From contig CAXXXS010000002.1 in NCBI GenBank assembly GCA_963665085.2, positions 992,001-1,056,000 of the forward strand: 64,000 bases of DNA, given 5' to 3'. This DNA comes from G963665085 sp963665085 (GTDB lineage Bacteria; Bacteroidota; Bacteroidia; Bacteroidales; JAAAOM01). Numbering within the stretch: position 1 is the first letter of the stretch; each line of letters starts with the position of its first letter. The notes under the pieces were generated by a model that saw only the letters and a list, made by a program, of their open reading frames with translations, did no database searches and was not told the DNA's origin. A program made the position numbers and the translations under genes. Below are positions 9,136-18,245 of this stretch, one piece after another.

Positions 9136-9597
9136 TTACAAATGGGCAATACAATCAATTTCGACTAACGAATCCCCTGGAACACCTCCATAAACGGCAA
9201 CCGTTGTTCTTACTGGAGGAGTTGACCCAAAACGTCCACGGTAAACTTCATTCATAGCTTTATAGTCGTTAAGGTCACTGAGGTAGACATTCACCTTTAC
9301 AACCTTTTCCATTGATGATCCTGCTTTTTTCAATTCTTTCTCAAGGTCATCAAGTACAAATTTGGTATGATCTACTATATCACCTTCAAAATGAGCTCCT
9401 TTTCCGGCAATAAACACAAAATTACCATATGTTATGGCACTTGAGAATAAAGGAATTTCGTCGCTCTTGACAAGACCACTCCCTTTTTTTCCTTCAGATA
9501 GTTCAGCTGATTTAGCAATCGCTCCGATTCCTGTTAAACCAAGCACTCCAGCAAATATTCGTTTTAATGCAAATCTTCTTTCTGTTTTCATAATCAT
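9136..9597 (-). CDS. RidA/YjgF family enamine/imine deaminase with Tat-like signal
   Basis: A 153-residue protein, about 25 residues longer than cytoplasmic RidA because of an N-terminal extension ERRFALKRIFAGVLGLTG, which reads as a Tat-type signal (RRxxLK plus hydrophobic core). The RidA core is intact: VFIAGKGA, NVYLSDLNDYKAMNEVY, then the active-site Arg in TPPVRTTVAVYG and the Glu in LVEIDCIAHL. The family hydrolyses reactive 2-aminoacrylate-type imines made by PLP enzymes to 2-oxo acids. It is the first gene after susD and is followed by the SelA-like lyase, the partner expected chemically. A second ATG two codons in (9591) is an alternative start. Confidence 0.88.
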   Translation of the reverse strand: MIMKTERRFALKRIFAGVLGLTGIGAIAKSAELSEGKKGSGLVKSDEIPLFSSAITYGNFVFIAGKGAHFEGDIVDHTKFVLDDLEKELKKAGSSMEKVVKVNVYLSDLNDYKAMNEVYRGRFGSTPPVRTTVAVYGGVPGDSLVEIDCIAHL

Positions 9598-9607
9598 ATT
9601 TTTAAAG

Positions 9608-9649
9608 TTTCACATGCCAGAAACAAAAAACATCTTCTGACATGTGAAA
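9608..9649 (-). other. Intercistronic hairpin between susD and the RidA-like gene
   Basis: Arms 9608-9622 and 9635-9649 pair over 15 positions with one mismatch (TTTCACATG / CATGTGAAA core). No strong T-run follows on the minus strand, so it more likely stabilises the susCD message or partially attenuates transcription than terminates it. Confidence 0.5.
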
Positions 9650-9666
9650 TAATTTATTAAATTCTA

Positions 9667-11250
9667 TTATTCGACATCCCACCAAACACGACCAGTGAGT
9701 GAATTTCCTCCTTCAATTTTGTTTACTGCCTCCGTATAATTTGCTCCATTCAGACTCTCTTCTGATGGTGGATAAATTAAACGACGAGGAATTGTTCCAT
9801 TCGTAAGATTACCCGGAACATCAACCGGAACTAATTCTGGATATCCGGTTCTTCTCCAGTTTGCGTAGATTTCAATATCATTAGGGAATACAGAAACCCA
9901 AAACTGAGTATGGATTTGTTCCATTTTTTCATCAAAAGTTGAACCATCCAACTGATTATTTGTCAGGTAAGACTCTTTGCGTGCATCTGAAATTGTACCA
10001 GCGCTTACATCATACAAACTCCAATACCCCAATGCAGAACGAATTGCATTTTGATATGCTTCATTTGCATCTCCAGAATACCACCCCCGGATAGAAGCCT
10101 CTGCCAAAAGAAGATTTACCTCTGCATCTGTCAACACCAAATAGGGTGAGTTATACTTTAATAAAGTTGATGGATTAGGTTCTGAATAACTTACAAAATC
10201 ATCAGGAGCACTTCCTCCTACTAATCCATTAGGCATGCCTTTTTGTAAACTTGTTGTTGTATCTGCAACGCCATTATTCCAAACAATTGCAATTGCGTTT
10301 AAACGAGGATCGTTAGTATTCTTTAGATGCGAAATAAATGTCTCAGCTAATTTCCCACCTTCTTTATTATCAATTCCATTGCTCACTCCATAATCCCCCG
10401 ACACTAACGCATAGGCATATGGATTATAGTTTAAAGTCTGTGGCCCATCAGTATATTCAATTCGTGCGATATCAACCTCATCAGTAAATACACCTCCTGA
10501 AATTGCTTTTTCTACCCAGTTTTCAGCCATAGACTCATCAACTTTTGTAAGCCTGAATGCTAAACGAAGCATTAGCGAATAAGTAAATTTTTTCCATTGA
10601 GTGACATCTCCGTCGTATAATAAATCAGACGAGCCAAAAGTTTCTTTTTCGCTGGTAAAAGCATTAGCAGCTTCTTCGAGTTCATTTAACATATCGGCAT
10701 AAATGTCAGATTGAGAATCATATTTAGGTGTATATATCGTTTCCGAATATCCTTTCCCTGCTTCTGAATATGGAATATCTCCGTAAAAATCAGTTAGTTG
10801 TTGCATAATTAAAACTCTCCATACTCGTGCTGCTGCATACATATTGATTAATTCAGGATCGTCGGCAACAGCCCTTATTACTTCACCTATTTCCTTAATA
10901 GCATTTGGATAAATTGTATTAAAAAAATCATAAGGATACCCCCCTTGCGACCATGTATAACGATCCCCCAAACTTGGGACATCTTTATAGGTAGCATATT
11001 GTTGCATAAAACCACCTGTACTAGTAATATGTGAAGAAAAAACAGCTGCATTTAAAGCATCAAGCTGCGAAAGTGTAAACATGTATTCAGGAGTAATGTC
11101 TGAAACCGCATCAGGATTGGTATTCAAACTTTCAAAACCTTCATCACATGATTGTATTGATAACATAACAGCAAACACCAAACAAAGAGCCAAAGCATTC
11201 TTTTTAAGCAATTTACCACCTGTTTCTACTTTTGTAAATAATACTCTCAT
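9667..11250 (-). CDS. SusD/RagB-like outer-membrane lipoprotein (SusD-like_2 type), locus A
   Basis: I start at 11250 (MRVLFTKVETGGKL), because this gives a more normal lipoprotein signal ending in LSIQSC (lipid-carrying Cys about residue 35); an in-frame ATG at 11301 would add 17 residues. The mature part begins DEGFESLNTNPDAVSDITPEYMF, typical of the SusD-like_2 group rather than classical SusD. Further helical repeats follow (ARVWRVLIMQQLTDFYGDIPYSEA) and the C-terminus contains NWRRTGYPEL. Such proteins form the lid on a SusC barrel and capture oligomeric ligands. It follows susC by 75 bp. The ligand is probably not a simple glycan given the downstream enzymes, which is inference. Confidence 0.88.
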   Translation of the reverse strand: MRVLFTKVETGGKLLKKNALALCLVFAVMLSIQSCDEGFESLNTNPDAVSDITPEYMFTLSQLDALNAAVFSSHITSTGGFMQQYATYKDVPSLGDRYTWSQGGYPYDFFNTIYPNAIKEIGEVIRAVADDPELINMYAAARVWRVLIMQQLTDFYGDIPYSEAGKGYSETIYTPKYDSQSDIYADMLNELEEAANAFTSEKETFGSSDLLYDGDVTQWKKFTYSLMLRLAFRLTKVDESMAENWVEKAISGGVFTDEVDIARIEYTDGPQTLNYNPYAYALVSGDYGVSNGIDNKEGGKLAETFISHLKNTNDPRLNAIAIVWNNGVADTTTSLQKGMPNGLVGGSAPDDFVSYSEPNPSTLLKYNSPYLVLTDAEVNLLLAEASIRGWYSGDANEAYQNAIRSALGYWSLYDVSAGTISDARKESYLTNNQLDGSTFDEKMEQIHTQFWVSVFPNDIEIYANWRRTGYPELVPVDVPGNLTNGTIPRRLIYPPSEESLNGANYTEAVNKIEGGNSLTGRVWWDVE

Positions 11251-11324
11251 AACTATTTTTTTGTAGGAGACTATATTATATAAATATGATTGTTTCATCA
11301 TTCTTAATTTAAAGATGTATAGAA

Positions 11325-14300
11325 TTAAAATTTAACATTGAGGTTGAATCCAAGACTTCTCGTACGTGGTAATGCAAAAGATTCAAAACCTTGTGCATTA
11401 CTGTTCGTAATACTTACCTCAGGATCAAACCCTTCTGTTTTCTTATAAAGAATACCAACATTTCTGGCAACAAATGAAATTGATGCAGATTTTAGGCGAA
11501 CATGATTCAAAAATTCTGTTGGAATATCATAACCGAAAATTACCTGACGCAATTTTATAAAACTCCCATCGTATGTAAATAATTCAGAATAATTCTTTTT
11601 ATTATCATAATACAAACGAAAAGCATCCGTATCATAACTAATATTATTTTCGTATGGATTTCCTGACTCATCAACCCCGGTTAGGGTTAAGCCATCCTCT
11701 CCCCTACCTTCGAGTGTTTCTTTCAATAAGCCAAAACGGTTAGCGTAAGTATTCATCACAGAGAATACTTTATTTCCGAATTTACCATCAATAAGAATAC
11801 TTAATGAATAATTTTTATAGGTAAAGGTATTTGTTATACCCATGGTAAGTGGAGCAACGCCATTACCTAGCTCAACTAAATCGCTTCTTTTCTCATAACC
11901 TGATGATGCATAGATCTGATTTCCATTTTCATCTTTTTGCATACGATAACCTTTAATTGTTCCATACGGACGACCTACATCGTTATATATTCCAGCCCAA
12001 CCACCAACGCTTGATGCCATCTGAATTGTATTCAATCCTTCTGCAAGCTTTAATACTTCACTTTTATTATATGCTACGTTATAACTAACATCCCATAAAA
12101 AATTAGTATTCTTCACAGGTTTTCCTGAAATAAGAAATTCAACTCCTCTGTTTTGTAATTCACCTGCATTTAAAAGCGCATAGCTATAGCCTGAAGTTAT
12201 TGGAATAGCACTCTGTACAATATCATTTGAAGTTTTACGGTCGTAAAATGCTAAATCAATATTAACGTTGTTATTAAACAAGCTTGACTCTAGTCCAATC
12301 TCTTTTGTTGTAGACGTTAAAGGCTTCAGATTGTAATCGGTAATAGTTGAAGATGTTACTCCTTGCAGTGCTTGACCGTTATGTCCTCCCTGAATCATAC
12401 TGTATGTAAGATTAACTGCATATGCATCCGGAACAGCACCACCAACTTGAGCCCATGAACCACGTAATTTCAGGAAGCTAATAAATTCAGGCATTTCAAA
12501 AGCTTCAGATAATAAAACACTACCTCCTACTGACGGATAGAAAATAGAATTACTTGAGGGATTAAGTGTTGAAAACCAATCTTTCCTTCCTGTAACGGTT
12601 AAATACAAAATACTTTTATAATCAAAATCTGCAGAACCTAAAATTGAATTTGTTTCAGATTTTTGATTATTTGGAGTAAACTCCAATGAGTTAGTATTTG
12701 TATAACTATAAAAGTAAGGAAGTACAAAATCAACTCCTGTAATAGTTGTTTCGTTATTTTCAAAATTTCGGCGATTTACACCTGCTAAGAACGTTGCACC
12801 GAAATCATTTGAAAATCTTGTACTATAATTGGCTGTAAACATCGCATTTGTCTCAGAGACATTTGATTTAATCCCATGATATTCTCCTCCGCCAGCAGGT
12901 GTAGTATATTGTGTTCCGGTTGGAATAATTCCTACATAATCGAAGCTATAAAAATCTCGGGTAACACTTCCTTTTAAAAATAGCTTCTCTGTTAGATTAT
13001 ATGTAATACTTGTTTGCCCAATAAAACGGTTCTTTTTATCGTTTTCTTTATATCTATTCAAAACAAAATATGGATTTGTTGCATAGGGAGTTTCATTCCA
13101 TTGAAATTCCATTCCATCTTCCAGGTATCCAGGAGCCAATTGTTGAGCATCAATCGTATTTGCAAGCATAAGTATCCAGTTTGGGTTTCCGTTTGCATCA
13201 CCCGCCATTGTACGATTTTTCACTTCTTCAATATTATATTGAGAAACTGCTTCAATTGTTAACCGTTTCCCAATTTTTCCATTTACATTAAGGTTGATAA
13301 TATTTTTATTTAATGTATTACTAGGAAGTACACCTTTAGTATCTGTATTCGAAAATGAAAGACGGAAATTTATACCTTCGTTACCTCCTGTAAAAGCAAT
13401 TGTATTAACCATTGCTCTTCCTGTACGATAGAATTCTTTAATATTATCTTTTACATTAACACCCGAATAGGCATGTTCTTTTCCATCAATAGAAATATAC
13501 TGTTCTCCATCAATTTTTGCTCCCCATGAATGACGTCCCCAACTAATAGCTTCAGTTTGTGATGTCGGTTTTTGCCCCATCTTTCCATGTCCATATTCAT
13601 ACTGAAAATCCTGATAAGAAAGAGGAGTATCAAAAGTTACTGTTGAATTGAACTCAACACCTATTCCTTTTTGTGCTTTACCTTTTTTTGTAGTAATAAG
13701 TATTACTCCATTAGATGCACGTGAACCGTATAATGCAGATGCTGTCCCTCCTTTTAATACACTAATACTCTCAATATCGTCTGGATTAATACCGGAAATA
13801 CCATCGCCACGGTCAATATTTAAACCTCCGCCATTTGCTGATGCACTTCCTCCTGGAGTACTATTATCAATAGGCATCCCGTTAATTACATACAAAGGTT
13901 GGTTATCGCCATTAAACGACCCATTTCCCCGAATAACAATACGGCTAGAACCTCCAGGACCGGTTGACATACCCGTAACATTTACACCCGCAATTTTACC
14001 GGTTAACGAATTTGCTACGTTAACTTCTCTTGCTTTGGTAAATTCTTCGCCTTTTAATTCCGATACTGCATAACCGAGTGCCTTTTTTTCGCGAGAAATA
14101 CCAAGTGCTGTAACTACAACCTCATCAAGTGACACTAAATCAGGAACTAAATTAACATCCACAACGTTACGCCCTTGAATTTCAATCTCTTCTGCAACAA
14201 ACCCAATAAATGAAAAAACAAGAATTGAATTTGCCTCAGGTACACTAATCGTATAATTACCATCATAATCAGTTATCGTACCTACAGAAGAACCTTTTAT

Positions 14301-14747
14301 CATTATATTAACACCAGGTAGTGGTTCTCCATCAATATCTGTTACTCTACCCTTTATAATTAAATCCTGACTAAAAACACGTTTTTCAGAAACCGGAACA
14401 AGTATTATTTGACTTCCTATAACTTCATAGTTAAAATTAGCTTCCTGTTTTATTTCATCGAGAATTTCTGTGATTTTTTTATCACTAAAATTGCAGGAAA
14501 TCTCTTTGTCTACATCAATTTTCCTGCTGTAAAAGAAACGAAAATCGCTTTCTTCTTCTATTTCATCCAATACGCTTTCTAATGTTGCTGAATGTAATTT
14601 TAATGAAAGCTTCGTATTCTGAGAATAACCATCTAATGCATAGACTCCGGATAGCGAAATTAATAATAAGAGAAAAGTTAGTTTCATAATTCTTAACAAT
14701 TTTAATTTACATGGGCTTAATCCATGGATACATCGTTTTTTTTCCAT
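11325..14747 (-). CDS. SusC/RagA-like TonB-dependent transporter, locus A
   Basis: An 1140-residue outer-membrane transporter. A basic N-terminal extension (about 20 residues) precedes a second Met and signal core MKLTFLLLLISLSGVYA. Then come an STN (secretin/TonB N-terminal) domain at about 45-117, a carboxypeptidase-D-like regulatory domain at about 129-203 (GRVTDIDGEPLPGVNI), the linker SLDEVVVTALG (206-216), the plug (SSRIVIRGNG, VLKGGTASALYGSRA) and the beta barrel ending in SLGFNLNVKF. The STN domain indicates transduction through FecR and the ECF sigma factor upstream. It takes up the locus A substrate together with the SusD-like protein. The start ATG overlaps a plus-strand TAATTTTG box. 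Confidence 0.93.
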   Translation of the reverse strand: MEKKRCIHGLSPCKLKLLRIMKLTFLLLLISLSGVYALDGYSQNTKLSLKLHSATLESVLDEIEEESDFRFFYSRKIDVDKEISCNFSDKKITEILDEIKQEANFNYEVIGSQIILVPVSEKRVFSQDLIIKGRVTDIDGEPLPGVNIMIKGSSVGTITDYDGNYTISVPEANSILVFSFIGFVAEEIEIQGRNVVDVNLVPDLVSLDEVVVTALGISREKKALGYAVSELKGEEFTKAREVNVANSLTGKIAGVNVTGMSTGPGGSSRIVIRGNGSFNGDNQPLYVINGMPIDNSTPGGSASANGGGLNIDRGDGISGINPDDIESISVLKGGTASALYGSRASNGVILITTKKGKAQKGIGVEFNSTVTFDTPLSYQDFQYEYGHGKMGQKPTSQTEAISWGRHSWGAKIDGEQYISIDGKEHAYSGVNVKDNIKEFYRTGRAMVNTIAFTGGNEGINFRLSFSNTDTKGVLPSNTLNKNIINLNVNGKIGKRLTIEAVSQYNIEEVKNRTMAGDANGNPNWILMLANTIDAQQLAPGYLEDGMEFQWNETPYATNPYFVLNRYKENDKKNRFIGQTSITYNLTEKLFLKGSVTRDFYSFDYVGIIPTGTQYTTPAGGGEYHGIKSNVSETNAMFTANYSTRFSNDFGATFLAGVNRRNFENNETTITGVDFVLPYFYSYTNTNSLEFTPNNQKSETNSILGSADFDYKSILYLTVTGRKDWFSTLNPSSNSIFYPSVGGSVLLSEAFEMPEFISFLKLRGSWAQVGGAVPDAYAVNLTYSMIQGGHNGQALQGVTSSTITDYNLKPLTSTTKEIGLESSLFNNNVNIDLAFYDRKTSNDIVQSAIPITSGYSYALLNAGELQNRGVEFLISGKPVKNTNFLWDVSYNVAYNKSEVLKLAEGLNTIQMASSVGGWAGIYNDVGRPYGTIKGYRMQKDENGNQIYASSGYEKRSDLVELGNGVAPLTMGITNTFTYKNYSLSILIDGKFGNKVFSVMNTYANRFGLLKETLEGRGEDGLTLTGVDESGNPYENNISYDTDAFRLYYDNKKNYSELFTYDGSFIKLRQVIFGYDIPTEFLNHVRLKSASISFVARNVGILYKKTEGFDPEVSITNSNAQGFESFALPRTRSLGFNLNVKF

Positions 14748-14793
14748 AATTTTGAAATTAAGTTTAAGTAAGTAATCTATTTATTTACTAATG

Positions 14794-14830
14794 AAAGAAG
14801 CGGAAAGTGGAAGTTTCTGCTTCTTTTTTT
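14794..14830 (+). terminator. Plus-strand intrinsic terminator antisense to the susC leader, locus A
   Basis: A 13-bp stem (14794-14806 / 14814-14826) with one G-T wobble and a 7-nt loop, running into T 14824-14830. On the minus strand the wobble becomes an A-C mismatch and no T-run follows, so the element points against fecR and susC. It would end a short antisense RNA starting near the susC start codon (TAATTTTG at 14747-14754). Confidence 0.6.
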
Positions 14831-14899
14831 CTTATAATCCGAATTGTTTGTTTTTTCTGTTTACGTCATAATTAATCTTTTTAGTAAGTTAGTATTCAA

Positions 14900-15886
14900 T
14901 TATTGTTTAGTTATATTAAGCACCCTGGTTTTTGTGTTATACTTATAGGAAATATCAGACGATTTACTCATCATATCCATTACTTCTAAAAGGCTTTCCA
15001 TTTCAATAGTCCCAGTATACCATATTTCGTCAAGTCTTTTATCTGAATATTCAATTTTTACATTATACCAGCGTTCAAGCTTTTTTATTAAAATAGAAAA
15101 AGGCTCCCTGTTAAGAATAAGCTTACCTTCTCTCCAAGAGGTAAAATATTTTGTATCTACATCCTTAACACTAAACCCGTCTGAATCATTAATCGCATAC
15201 TGACCTGGTTTGAGTAATACAGTTTTTGAATTTCTATTATTTCTTAAGGTAACTACACCTTCTTCCAGGGTTGTTTCAAAATTGTCATCATCGGCAAATG
15301 CTTTTACATTGAAAGAAGTCCCTTTAACTTCAACTTCTCCATAATTTGTAGATACTATAAATGGAACCTCTCCTTTTTGTACTTCAAAATACGCTTCTCC
15401 TACTAACGTAACCGATCTTTTGTCTTTAAAGCTAACAGGGTATGAAATTGTTGAACCTGAATTTAACCAAATTTCAGATCCATCAGGTAAAGTCATGCTT
15501 GTTTTTGCACCGTAAGGTGTTGTTATTGTTTGAACTTCTGCAGAGTAAGTTTTATTATTTTTCAATGAAAGATTATATAAGAATAAACTGTTTATTATTA
15601 AAGCAAAAAGTAGAACAGCTGCTACCCGCAAAACGATTTTATATATTCTGACTTTATTTTTTGCTGTATTATAATTATGAATCCGAACAGCTTCTTTAAT
15701 TCTTTTTTTCAATTCAGGATTAGAACGAGCAGGAATCTCTGTTTCTCCCAGGTTCTTATACCATTCATTTTTCATCAACCCCGACAAAACCAAGTCATTT
15801 TCTTTCTTACCCAGGAAATCCGAAGCAAGATCAAATTCTTCGGGAGTTAAACTAGAATTTATATATTTCTTAAAAATTTGTTTCAT
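14900..15886 (-). CDS. FecR-family anti-sigma factor, locus A
   Basis: A 328-residue inner-membrane regulator. The cytoplasmic N-terminal region binds the ECF sigma factor. One transmembrane helix lies at about 83-103 (IVLRVAAVLLFALIINSLFL). The periplasmic FecR domain follows (ITTPYGAKTSMTLPDGSEIWLNSGS, then VEVKGTSFNVKAF), and a C-terminal DUF4974 region (about 255-325, REPFSILIKKLERWYNVKIEY) contacts the STN domain of SusC. It is encoded 66 bp downstream of its sigma gene and 152 bp upstream of susC. Confidence 0.93.
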   Translation of the reverse strand: MKQIFKKYINSSLTPEEFDLASDFLGKKENDLVLSGLMKNEWYKNLGETEIPARSNPELKKRIKEAVRIHNYNTAKNKVRIYKIVLRVAAVLLFALIINSLFLYNLSLKNNKTYSAEVQTITTPYGAKTSMTLPDGSEIWLNSGSTISYPVSFKDKRSVTLVGEAYFEVQKGEVPFIVSTNYGEVEVKGTSFNVKAFADDDNFETTLEEGVVTLRNNRNSKTVLLKPGQYAINDSDGFSVKDVDTKYFTSWREGKLILNREPFSILIKKLERWYNVKIEYSDKRLDEIWYTGTIEMESLLEVMDMMSKSSDISYKYNTKTRVLNITKQ

Positions 15887-15929
15887 TTCTGCTTGTTACT
15901 AGTATATAATACACAGCAAAATTCAACAG

Positions 15930-15942
15930 CCCTAGTGAAAAA
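15930..15942 (-). promoter_or_regulatory. TTTTTCACTAGGG motif upstream of fecR, locus A
   Basis: On the minus strand TTTTTCACTAGGG lies about 45 nt before the fecR start and is followed by TGTGTATTATAT. The same block recurs at 16947-16960, and a shorter version at 20461-20474. A promoter or ECF-dependent element is inferred from recurrence and position only. Confidence 0.4.
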
Positions 15943-15952
15943 TGAAAAAAAA

Positions 15953-16534
15953 TTATAAAAAAAGGTAAAAATAAAGAAGCGAAACCAGCCCTAACTCCCT
16001 GAATTTTATTTTTATCGTTTTTAAAGCCAACGAGATATGGTACTCAACTGTTTTTGTTGTTATATTTAATTTTTCTGCAATTTCATGGTGAGACAACCCC
16101 TCATTCCTACTTAGAATAAAAACCTCTCTTTGTCGTTCGGGCAATTCTCCTACTATTTTTTCTACCTGCTGTTTTAATTCATCATATTCAATTTTTTCAT
16201 ATGAATCATATTCAGGAGCTATTGAAGATTTTTTAATTTCTTCTTTTAATTTCTGGTTGTTAAGTTTTGTCCTAAGTTCGTTTAATAAAAGATTGCGTGT
16301 AATGGTAAAAATAAATGAGTTAAAATTGGAGGTTGTATTAATATTTTTCCTGTTTTTCCAAACCCGGATAAAAACTTCCTGAAGCAGATCGTCAATTCCT
16401 TCTTCTAGTTTTAAAAATGTTTTGGAAAAATTGTACAGCCGTGGATAATAATAATCAAATAGAGTCTCAAGGGCTTCTTCGTTATCCCTTTTTAATTCAT
16501 AAATAATTTTATCAAGATCTATTTTACTTTTCAT
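15953..16534 (-). CDS. ECF (sigma-70 family) RNA polymerase sigma factor, locus A
   Basis: I start at 16534 (MKSKIDLDKIIYELK), because an upstream ATG at 16582 would add a 16-residue hydrophobic stretch foreign to the family. Sigma region 2 is at the N-terminus (LFDYYYPRLYNF, DDLLQEVFIRVWKNR). Region 4 with its helix-turn-helix follows (LPERQREVFILSRNEGLSHHEIA, then LNITTKTVEYHISLALK). There is no region 1 or 3, as expected for the Bacteroidota SusCD-linked ECF group. It should direct transcription of the locus A operon when FecR is released by substrate-loaded SusC. Confidence 0.92.
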   Translation of the reverse strand: MKSKIDLDKIIYELKRDNEEALETLFDYYYPRLYNFSKTFLKLEEGIDDLLQEVFIRVWKNRKNINTTSNFNSFIFTITRNLLLNELRTKLNNQKLKEEIKKSSIAPEYDSYEKIEYDELKQQVEKIVGELPERQREVFILSRNEGLSHHEIAEKLNITTKTVEYHISLALKTIKIKFRELGLVSLLYFYLFL

Positions 16535-16676
16535 TAGACTAATAGCTGAAGGACAAACATACAAAAAAATAAAAAAAATCATTATTTCGAAAAATTAATA
16601 ACTGGCTCTATGAATTTTTCGATAAAAAATAAGTACGCTATTCGAGGTATAAATTTATCCGACTTAATAAAAGGAC

Positions 16677-16710
16677 GAAAGTCACTACACAAAGATTGCG
16701 AGTGACTTTC
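16677..16710 (-). terminator. Minus-strand hairpin upstream of the locus A sigma gene
   Basis: Perfect 10-bp stem GAAAGTCACT (16677-16686) / AGTGACTTTC (16701-16710). On the minus strand it is followed by GTCCTTTTATT. Next to it on the plus strand is AACTAACTACTA, also seen beside the terminators at 16970-17003 and 50314-50351. Confidence 0.5.
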
Positions 16711-16946
16711 TTGAAACTAACTACTACCTGCTATTTTTTACTATATGAAGTTTACATAAAACTTGACCTATGAGAATTATTTTACACTATTTTAATTTTT
16801 AAAAACTAGCAAGATCTATTGAAACGATGAGTTAATTTACTATATCTAATTTCGAAAATTAAAACAGGCTCATAACTTCTATCTCATTTCATATAATTTT
16901 TTCTTTCTTATTGTTTCTGAAATATAATACACAATAAAATCCCTTA

Positions 16947-16960
16947 CCCCTAGTGAAAAA
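16947..16960 (-). promoter_or_regulatory. Second copy of the CACTAGGG block
   Basis: The minus strand reads TTTTTCACTAGGGG followed by TAAGGGATTTTATTGTG and TATTATAT, closely matching the block before fecR at 15930-15942. No gene start follows within 350 bp except the sigma gene, so it is either a distal promoter for sigma or a relic. Confidence 0.35.
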
Positions 16961-17003
16961 AGAAAAAAAAGAAAGCCACCACACAAACTGTGGGCGGCTT
17001 TCT
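16955..17003 (-). terminator. Terminator after the alpha/beta hydrolase pseudogene (end of locus B)
   Basis: Outer stem AGAAAGCC (16970-16977) / GGCTTTCT (16996-17003) with further pairing inside. On the minus strand it is followed by a long T-rich run (complement of 16955-16970). It lies 39 bp past the original stop codon of the broken hydrolase gene. Confidence 0.75.
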
Positions 17004-17041
17004 GAGAACTAACTACTAACTAATAAGAAGCTTACCTATAA

Positions 17042-18085
17042 TTAATCTATATTCTTTTTTACCAGCGTCCAATGATTATCCGAAAGGATTCCCGGATTTT
17101 TTCCGATAAACATTTTTGCTGCTTCTTTATCATCTTTAAGTTGCCATTTAAGCCATGCTGCACCAGCCTTTGCAAAAGCCCCTCCGTTAGGTTCCCTGTA
17201 TGTTACTGGATAATGCCCCAGACCTTTGTTTCCTGTTTCTTCGACCTTTTCACTAAAATCATAATCAGCATGTATTACAGGAATATGATCTATTTTCGCA
17301 AAATCATCAGCAGAATTTGGGGTTGCTATATCATATTCCCCGCCTGAAAATTACGCAATGGAACCATGTAAATTCTTCAACTCTGATTTAGGTACAATAG
17401 GCATAGACATCCTGGGTGCACCTTCCTGATTTTGGTTATCTGGATTTAAAAAAGAAGGCGGGGTTTCAAATAAACCGCTGTTCCACATTATAATTGTTGT
17501 AATGCGGGGATCATTTGCTACTGCCATCGCCATTGCACCTCCACAGGATTGCCCCATTACAGCAACTTTATCTACATCAATTTTCCCATAAAAATGACTT
17601 TCTTTTATGCTATTCTGCTCTATAGCCCAGTCAATTGCCGTAGTCATAGATTTGGGATCGGACATGTTTCTTTCCGGTGCCCAATCTTCAAAAATTGCAT
17701 TCTTCACAGGGCCTACAGCAATAACCATAAAACCATGTGAAGCAAGTTCAAAAAGCAGGTTCCTTACTTCAACAGAACCATTTCTACATCCCCCATTACC
17801 GTAGACTACAACAGGGAGTCTTTCTTTGCTAACAAACTTTGTCAGGTCTGCCGGCCTGTATATTGTATGTGTGCTGAGTGATGTATCTCCTGTCATAACC
17901 GCTTTATAAGGGCCTGTTCCACCATCTCCAATAGTCAATTCAACAAACTGAACATAACCAAATGGTTGAGAAACATCAAAACTTATATTTCCTGTTAGTT
18001 CTGCTTTAGGTTGATTATTTTGTTGAGCCAGTAAAAGACAGATACAATTCAACAATAAAACCGATGTTGTTATAATTTTTTTCAT
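17042..18085 (-). pseudogene. Exported alpha/beta hydrolase, interrupted by one in-frame TAA
   Basis: The frame from 18085 gives a signal peptide (MKKIITTSVLLLNCICLLLA) and an alpha/beta-hydrolase core with oxyanion region YGNGGCRNGS and nucleophile elbow GQSCGGAM. It stops at TAA 17351-17353 (codon 245). The next codons in the same frame continue the family without any shift: FSGGEYDIATPNSADDF, IPVIHADYDF, GHYPVTYREPNGGAF and a C-terminal HWTLVKKNID, ending at 17042. A single base change (Tyr TAT/TAC to TAA) explains the break, giving an intact ancestor of 347 residues. The last 100 residues, including part of the catalytic machinery, are lost, so the 244-residue product is unlikely to be active. 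It is the last gene of locus B. A sequencing error is the alternative. Confidence 0.82.
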
Positions 18086-18245
18086 ACTCTTTTTAGTTTT
18101 TGTTTTTATTTAGTGAATAGGTTTAGCAATATAATTATACGTTTAGCCTGAAGTTGAAATCAAAAAGTCAAATTTCCTTTCAGCTTCTGGCTTTTAACTT
18201 CACATTATTTCTTTGAGGAATGTTATTATTTCATTTTATGGAAAA

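Larger units (their letters stand above)
16535..17041. other. Non-coding gap between locus A sigma gene and locus B
   Basis: No gene is supported. The gap holds two minus-strand hairpins (16677-16710 and 16970-17003) and a second copy of the TTTTTCACTAGGG block. A stretch at about 16851-16884 also resembles the sequence just upstream of the sigma start (16586-16620; shared TTTCGAAAA and GGCTC). It looks like the remnant of a duplicated sigma/fecR upstream region. Confidence 0.55.

Noticed and set aside
13648..14073. Long plus-strand open frames opposite susC genes
   Set aside because: They are antisense shadows of conserved plug-domain codons; a conserved transporter frame is present on the other strand.
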